Shown: one piece after another, positions 61,585-64,000 of the stretch
Layout of the letters: each line of letters opens with the position of its first letter
How positions within the stretch are numbered: position 1 is the first letter of the stretch
NCBI GenBank assembly: GCA_963775335.1
Contig: CAVZIJ010000003.1
Span: 124,001-188,000, forward strand
Direction of reading: 5' to 3'
Origin: CAVQCX01 sp963775335
GTDB taxonomy: Bacteria; Pseudomonadota; Gammaproteobacteria; Chromatiales; Chromatiaceae
DNA length: 64,000 nt
Made by a program: the position numbers and the translations under genes
Notes under the pieces: model-generated
The model's database searches: none
What the model saw: the letters and a program-made list of their open reading frames with translations, nothing else
What the model was told of the DNA's origin: nothing

Positions 61585-62760
61585 ATGGCTGTTATCAGCG
61601 TACCGGCACCGGTAACGATCTATGACCGGATACTGCGGAGGGTTCAGAGGCAGTTGGCCGACCGGGTCAAGACCCCCTTCGAGATTCGCCTGTGGGGCGG
61701 TCGTGTCTACCGTTTCGGAGAAGGCGAGCCGGCGGTCGATATCGTGGTCCACGACCGCAAGGGCTTGGCCGCCCTCGGCCGCTTGGACGAGCTCGGCATC
61801 TGCGAGGCCTACATGGCCGGCAGTCTCGACGTGGTGGGCGACATGCTGCGCTTCGTCGGCCTGCGGGCGGCATTGAGCGACCGCCATCCGCTGGACTACC
61901 TGTGGCGTCGCGTCGCACCCTGGGTCATCGGACGGTTCACGACCAACCGGCAGGCGATTGCGACCCACTACGAGTTCGACAACGACTTCTATCTTGAATT
62001 TCTCGATGCTACCCGCTGCTATTCCCAGGCGCTGTTCGAGCGCGACGACGAGGCACTGGAAACGGCCCAGGCCCGCAAGTTGGATTTTGCCATTGATGCC
62101 TGCGCTCTGAAGCCGGGAGATCGCGTCCTGGACGTGGGCGGCGGCTGGGGCAGCTTCACGGAGCACGCGGGCCGGCGCGGCATCCAGGTCACGGCCCTGA
62201 CGATCTCCCACCAGTCGGAGCAGTTTCTGAAGGACTTGATCGAGCGCATCCAGCTTCCCGCGCGGGTGCTGAATCAGGATTTCCTGAGGTACGACTCACC
62301 GGAGCCCTTTGACGCGATCGTCATCCTCGGGGTGATGGAGCACCTGCCCGATTATCCCACCGTGCTCAAGCGACTCCAGCACCTGCTGAAGCCGGGTGGG
62401 CGCGTCTATCTCGACGCCAGTGCCTTTCGGGAAAAGTACGTGAAGCCCACCTTCGTCTCGCGCTACATTTTTCCGGGCGACCATTCCTACTTCTGCCTGC
62501 ACGATTTCCTGGCCGCGGTCGCCAAGACGCCGCTGGATGTGCTGGCGGTCCACAACGACCGCCACAGCTATTACCTCACGTGCAAGGCCTGGGCCGAGAA
62601 TCTGGAGGCCGCGCGCGACGAGATCGTCAGCCGCTGGGGCGAGGGGCTGTACCGGCGCTTCCGCCTCTATCTCTGGGGATCGGCCTTCGCCTTTCTCAAT
62701 CGAGGGATGGAGGCCTACCGGGTGGTCCTGGAGCGACCTCGGGAGGCAGCCGTACACTGA
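61585..62760 (+). CDS. Cyclopropane-fatty-acyl-phospholipid synthase family methyltransferase
   Basis: 391 residues. SAM-binding motif DRVLDVGGGWGSFTEHAGRR, then VTALTISHQSEQFLKDLIER, DAIVILGVMEHLPDYPTVLK and GDHSYFCLHDFLAAV. The N-terminal lipid-binding domain is present (FGEGEPAVDIVVHDRKGLAA, EFDNDFYLEFLDATRCYSQ). It transfers a methylene from SAM to unsaturated phospholipid acyl chains or is a related lipid methyltransferase; the subgroup differs from E. coli Cfa. Strong ribosome site. No defect. Confidence 0.88.
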   Translation: MAVISVPAPVTIYDRILRRVQRQLADRVKTPFEIRLWGGRVYRFGEGEPAVDIVVHDRKGLAALGRLDELGICEAYMAGSLDVVGDMLRFVGLRAALSDRHPLDYLWRRVAPWVIGRFTTNRQAIATHYEFDNDFYLEFLDATRCYSQALFERDDEALETAQARKLDFAIDACALKPGDRVLDVGGGWGSFTEHAGRRGIQVTALTISHQSEQFLKDLIERIQLPARVLNQDFLRYDSPEPFDAIVILGVMEHLPDYPTVLKRLQHLLKPGGRVYLDASAFREKYVKPTFVSRYIFPGDHSYFCLHDFLAAVAKTPLDVLAVHNDRHSYYLTCKAWAENLEAARDEIVSRWGEGLYRRFRLYLWGSAFAFLNRGMEAYRVVLERPREAAVH

Positions 62761-62768
62761 CCCGATTT

Positions 62769-63176
62769 CTACGGAACAATGGCATCCGGGAGCACGCGGT
62801 CGAGCTCCTTCTTGACCACCGCGTAGCACTCGCACACGCGCGCCTCCCGGCTGGGCCGATCCACCGCGGTGACCTTGCCGCGGCTGTAGTGGATCAACCC
62901 CGCGCGCCGCAACTTGCCGGCCGCCACGCTGACGCCTTCCCGGCGCACCCCGAGCATGTTGGCGATCAGCGCCTGGGTCATGGTCAGCTCGTTCGAAGGC
63001 AGGCGATCCAGGCTCAGCAGCAGCCAGCGACACAGTTGCTGGTCCACCGAATGGTGCCGGTTGCACACCGCCGTCTGCGCCAGCTGGGTCAACAACGCCT
63101 GGGTGTAGCGCAGCAACAAACGCTGCATCGGGCCGGTGCGAAAGAACGCGTCCTTATGGTGTCGCAAGGATGTCAT
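62769..63176 (-). pseudogene. Crp/Fnr family regulator, N-terminal half missing
   Basis: 135 codons. From residue ~8 it matches the C-terminal half of the regulator at 13674-14405: DAFFRTGPMQRLLLRYTQAL, SVDQQLCRWLLLSLDRLPSN, MTQALIANMLGVRREGVSVA and ARVCECYAVVKKELDRVLPD. The sensor domain is gone, and the first seven codons (MTSLRHH) come from the flank. The helix-turn-helix is intact, so a DNA-binding-only protein could still be made, but no good ribosome site is present. Probably a truncated duplicate. Confidence 0.8.
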
Positions 63177-63229
63177 GGTGCCAGGGTGCAGCCATTCAGT
63201 TGGCGGGACGCGAGGGGTGTGGCCGACGT

Positions 63230-64000
63230 TCAGTCTCTGCTCTGCTCCAGTGCCGCGATGCGGTCTGCCAATGGTGGGTGGCTGCGGAACAGGTTCATCA
63301 GTCCCTGACCGATTCCGCCCGCAATGCCAAAGGCGGCGAGCTGCTCGGGCAGGTCATGGGGGTCGTGTACGGCCTGCAGTCGTCTCAGGGCGGCGATCAT
63401 TTTGTCGCGCCCGGCCAGTGAGGCGGCGCCGGCGTCGGCGCGATACTCACGCCAGCGGGAGTACCCCATGACGATGGCGGTCGCGAGAAACGACAACAGG
63501 ACCTGGGCGACAATGGAAGTGATGAAGTAGGCGGGACCGTAACCCCGCTCGGTCTTGAACACCACTCGGTCGATTACGTGGCCGATCACCCGGGACAGGA
63601 AGATCACAAAGGTATTGACGACGCCCTGGAGCAGGCCCATGGTCACCATGTCGCCGTTGCGGATGTGGCTGATTTCGTGTCCCAGGACGGCCTCCACCTC
63701 ATCGTCTTGCATGCCACTCAGCAGGCCGCTGCTGACCGCCACCAGGGCATTGTTGCGGTTCATGCCGGTGGCGAACGCGTTGGGCTCGGGTGAATCGAAG
63801 ATACCGACCTCGGGCATGCCGATACCGGCGTCACGGGCGAGGCGTTCGACGGTTCGCAGCAGCCATTGTTCGGAGCGGTCGGCCGATGGGCCGATAATGC
63901 GAACGCCCATGGTCCGCTTGGCCATCCACTTGGATATCGCCAGCGAGATGAACGAACCGCCAAAGCCGATGACCGCCGACATGATCAGCAATGCGTTCAG
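63230..64000 (-). CDS. htpX: HtpX membrane metalloprotease (N-terminus beyond window)
   Basis: The frame continues past the end of the window, so the start is not seen. Visible: membrane segment MSAVIGFGGSFISLAISKW, SKWMAKRTMGVRIIG, the zinc site EVEAVLGHEISHIRNGDMVT (HExxH), further membrane helices, and the third-ligand region SRWREYRADAGAA. The C-terminal ending SHPPLADRIAALEQ is the usual one. HtpX degrades misfolded inner-membrane proteins in concert with FtsH, whose modulators HflKC are at the other end of the window. At least 257 of ~290 residues are seen. Confidence 0.95.
   Translation of the reverse strand: MNALLIMSAVIGFGGSFISLAISKWMAKRTMGVRIIGPSADRSEQWLLRTVERLARDAGIGMPEVGIFDSPEPNAFATGMNRNNALVAVSSGLLSGMQDDEVEAVLGHEISHIRNGDMVTMGLLQGVVNTFVIFLSRVIGHVIDRVVFKTERGYGPAYFITSIVAQVLLSFLATAIVMGYSRWREYRADAGAASLAGRDKMIAALRRLQAVHDPHDLPEQLAAFGIAGGIGQGLMNLFRSHPPLADRIAALEQSRD

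Overview
The window looks like a piece of a GC-rich gammaproteobacterial chromosome, probably from a sulfur-oxidising or otherwise chemolithoautotrophic lineage. This is inferred from gene content only: an Isp-type [NiFe] hydrogenase, a Thivi_2564-type small membrane protein, the Anbu proteasome-like peptidase, and HflKC, CbpAM and HtpX. No rRNA, tRNA or CRISPR array was found.

Layout. 1-1.35 kb: end of hflK and complete hflC. 1.5-16.2 kb: an envelope/stress region with many very small membrane proteins (PLDc_N, DUF3096 twice, Thivi_2564, DUF3309, GlsB), a class A penicillin-binding protein, a SYLF lipid-binding protein and a Crp-family regulator. A cassette is present twice here, 8.46 kb apart: a collagen-like lipoprotein, a DUF3096 gene and a secreted aromatic-rich protein with a hexapeptide tandem repeat. 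The first ~2 kb of the two copies is nearly identical. A 10-bp motif, YCG(A/T)ACAGAC or a close variant, recurs seven times here. Four copies lie 69-96 nt before start codons, so it may be a shared promoter or operator. 16.3-19.7 kb: DUF4403, TrhA/hemolysin III and PDC-sensor proteins on the minus strand. 20.2-22.0 kb: Anbu peptidase and a transglutaminase-like protease.

22.3-33.1 kb: a carbon-storage and fermentation block on the plus strand (glycogen phosphorylase, an SPFH protein, GlgX debranching enzyme, acetate kinase, phosphoketolase) with remnants of transaldolase and acetolactate synthase between intact genes. 33.8-39.0 kb: a complete Isp-type membrane hydrogenase locus, isp2-hydS-isp1-hydL, with an unusual gene order. 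39-45.4 kb: a fatty-acid-hydroxylase-type enzyme, an aquaporin, a DUF389 protein and an NhaP antiporter, among debris of cyclopropane synthase, PPK2, phosphoketolase and two transposases. 45.5-54.8 kb: a proton-pumping P-type ATPase, PPK2, phosphoglucomutase and a CopB-type copper ATPase; DUF2934-like segments occur on both ATPases. 54.9-64 kb: a DUF302 protein, a frameshifted MaoC-Pta fusion, a collapsed acetate kinase, DUF2254 and AtpG fragments on either side of an IS66 remnant, DUF1840, the CbpA/CbpM pair, a second Crp-family regulator, a cyclopropane-fatty-acid synthase, a truncated third Crp gene and HtpX.

How it fits together. Glycogen phosphorylase, debranching enzyme and phosphoglucomutase would feed hexose phosphates. 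Phosphoketolase gives acetyl phosphate, and acetate kinase turns that into ATP. PPK2, the H+-ATPase, the copper ATPase, the antiporter, the aquaporin, HflKC, HtpX and CbpAM suggest energy reserve, pH and metal homeostasis and protein quality control. The most striking trait is the number of truncated or frameshifted second copies of genes that are intact elsewhere in the same window (phosphoketolase, PPK2, glycogen phosphorylase, acetate kinase, cyclopropane synthase, Crp). This points to past duplication followed by decay. Some of the single-base frameshifts could instead be sequencing errors.
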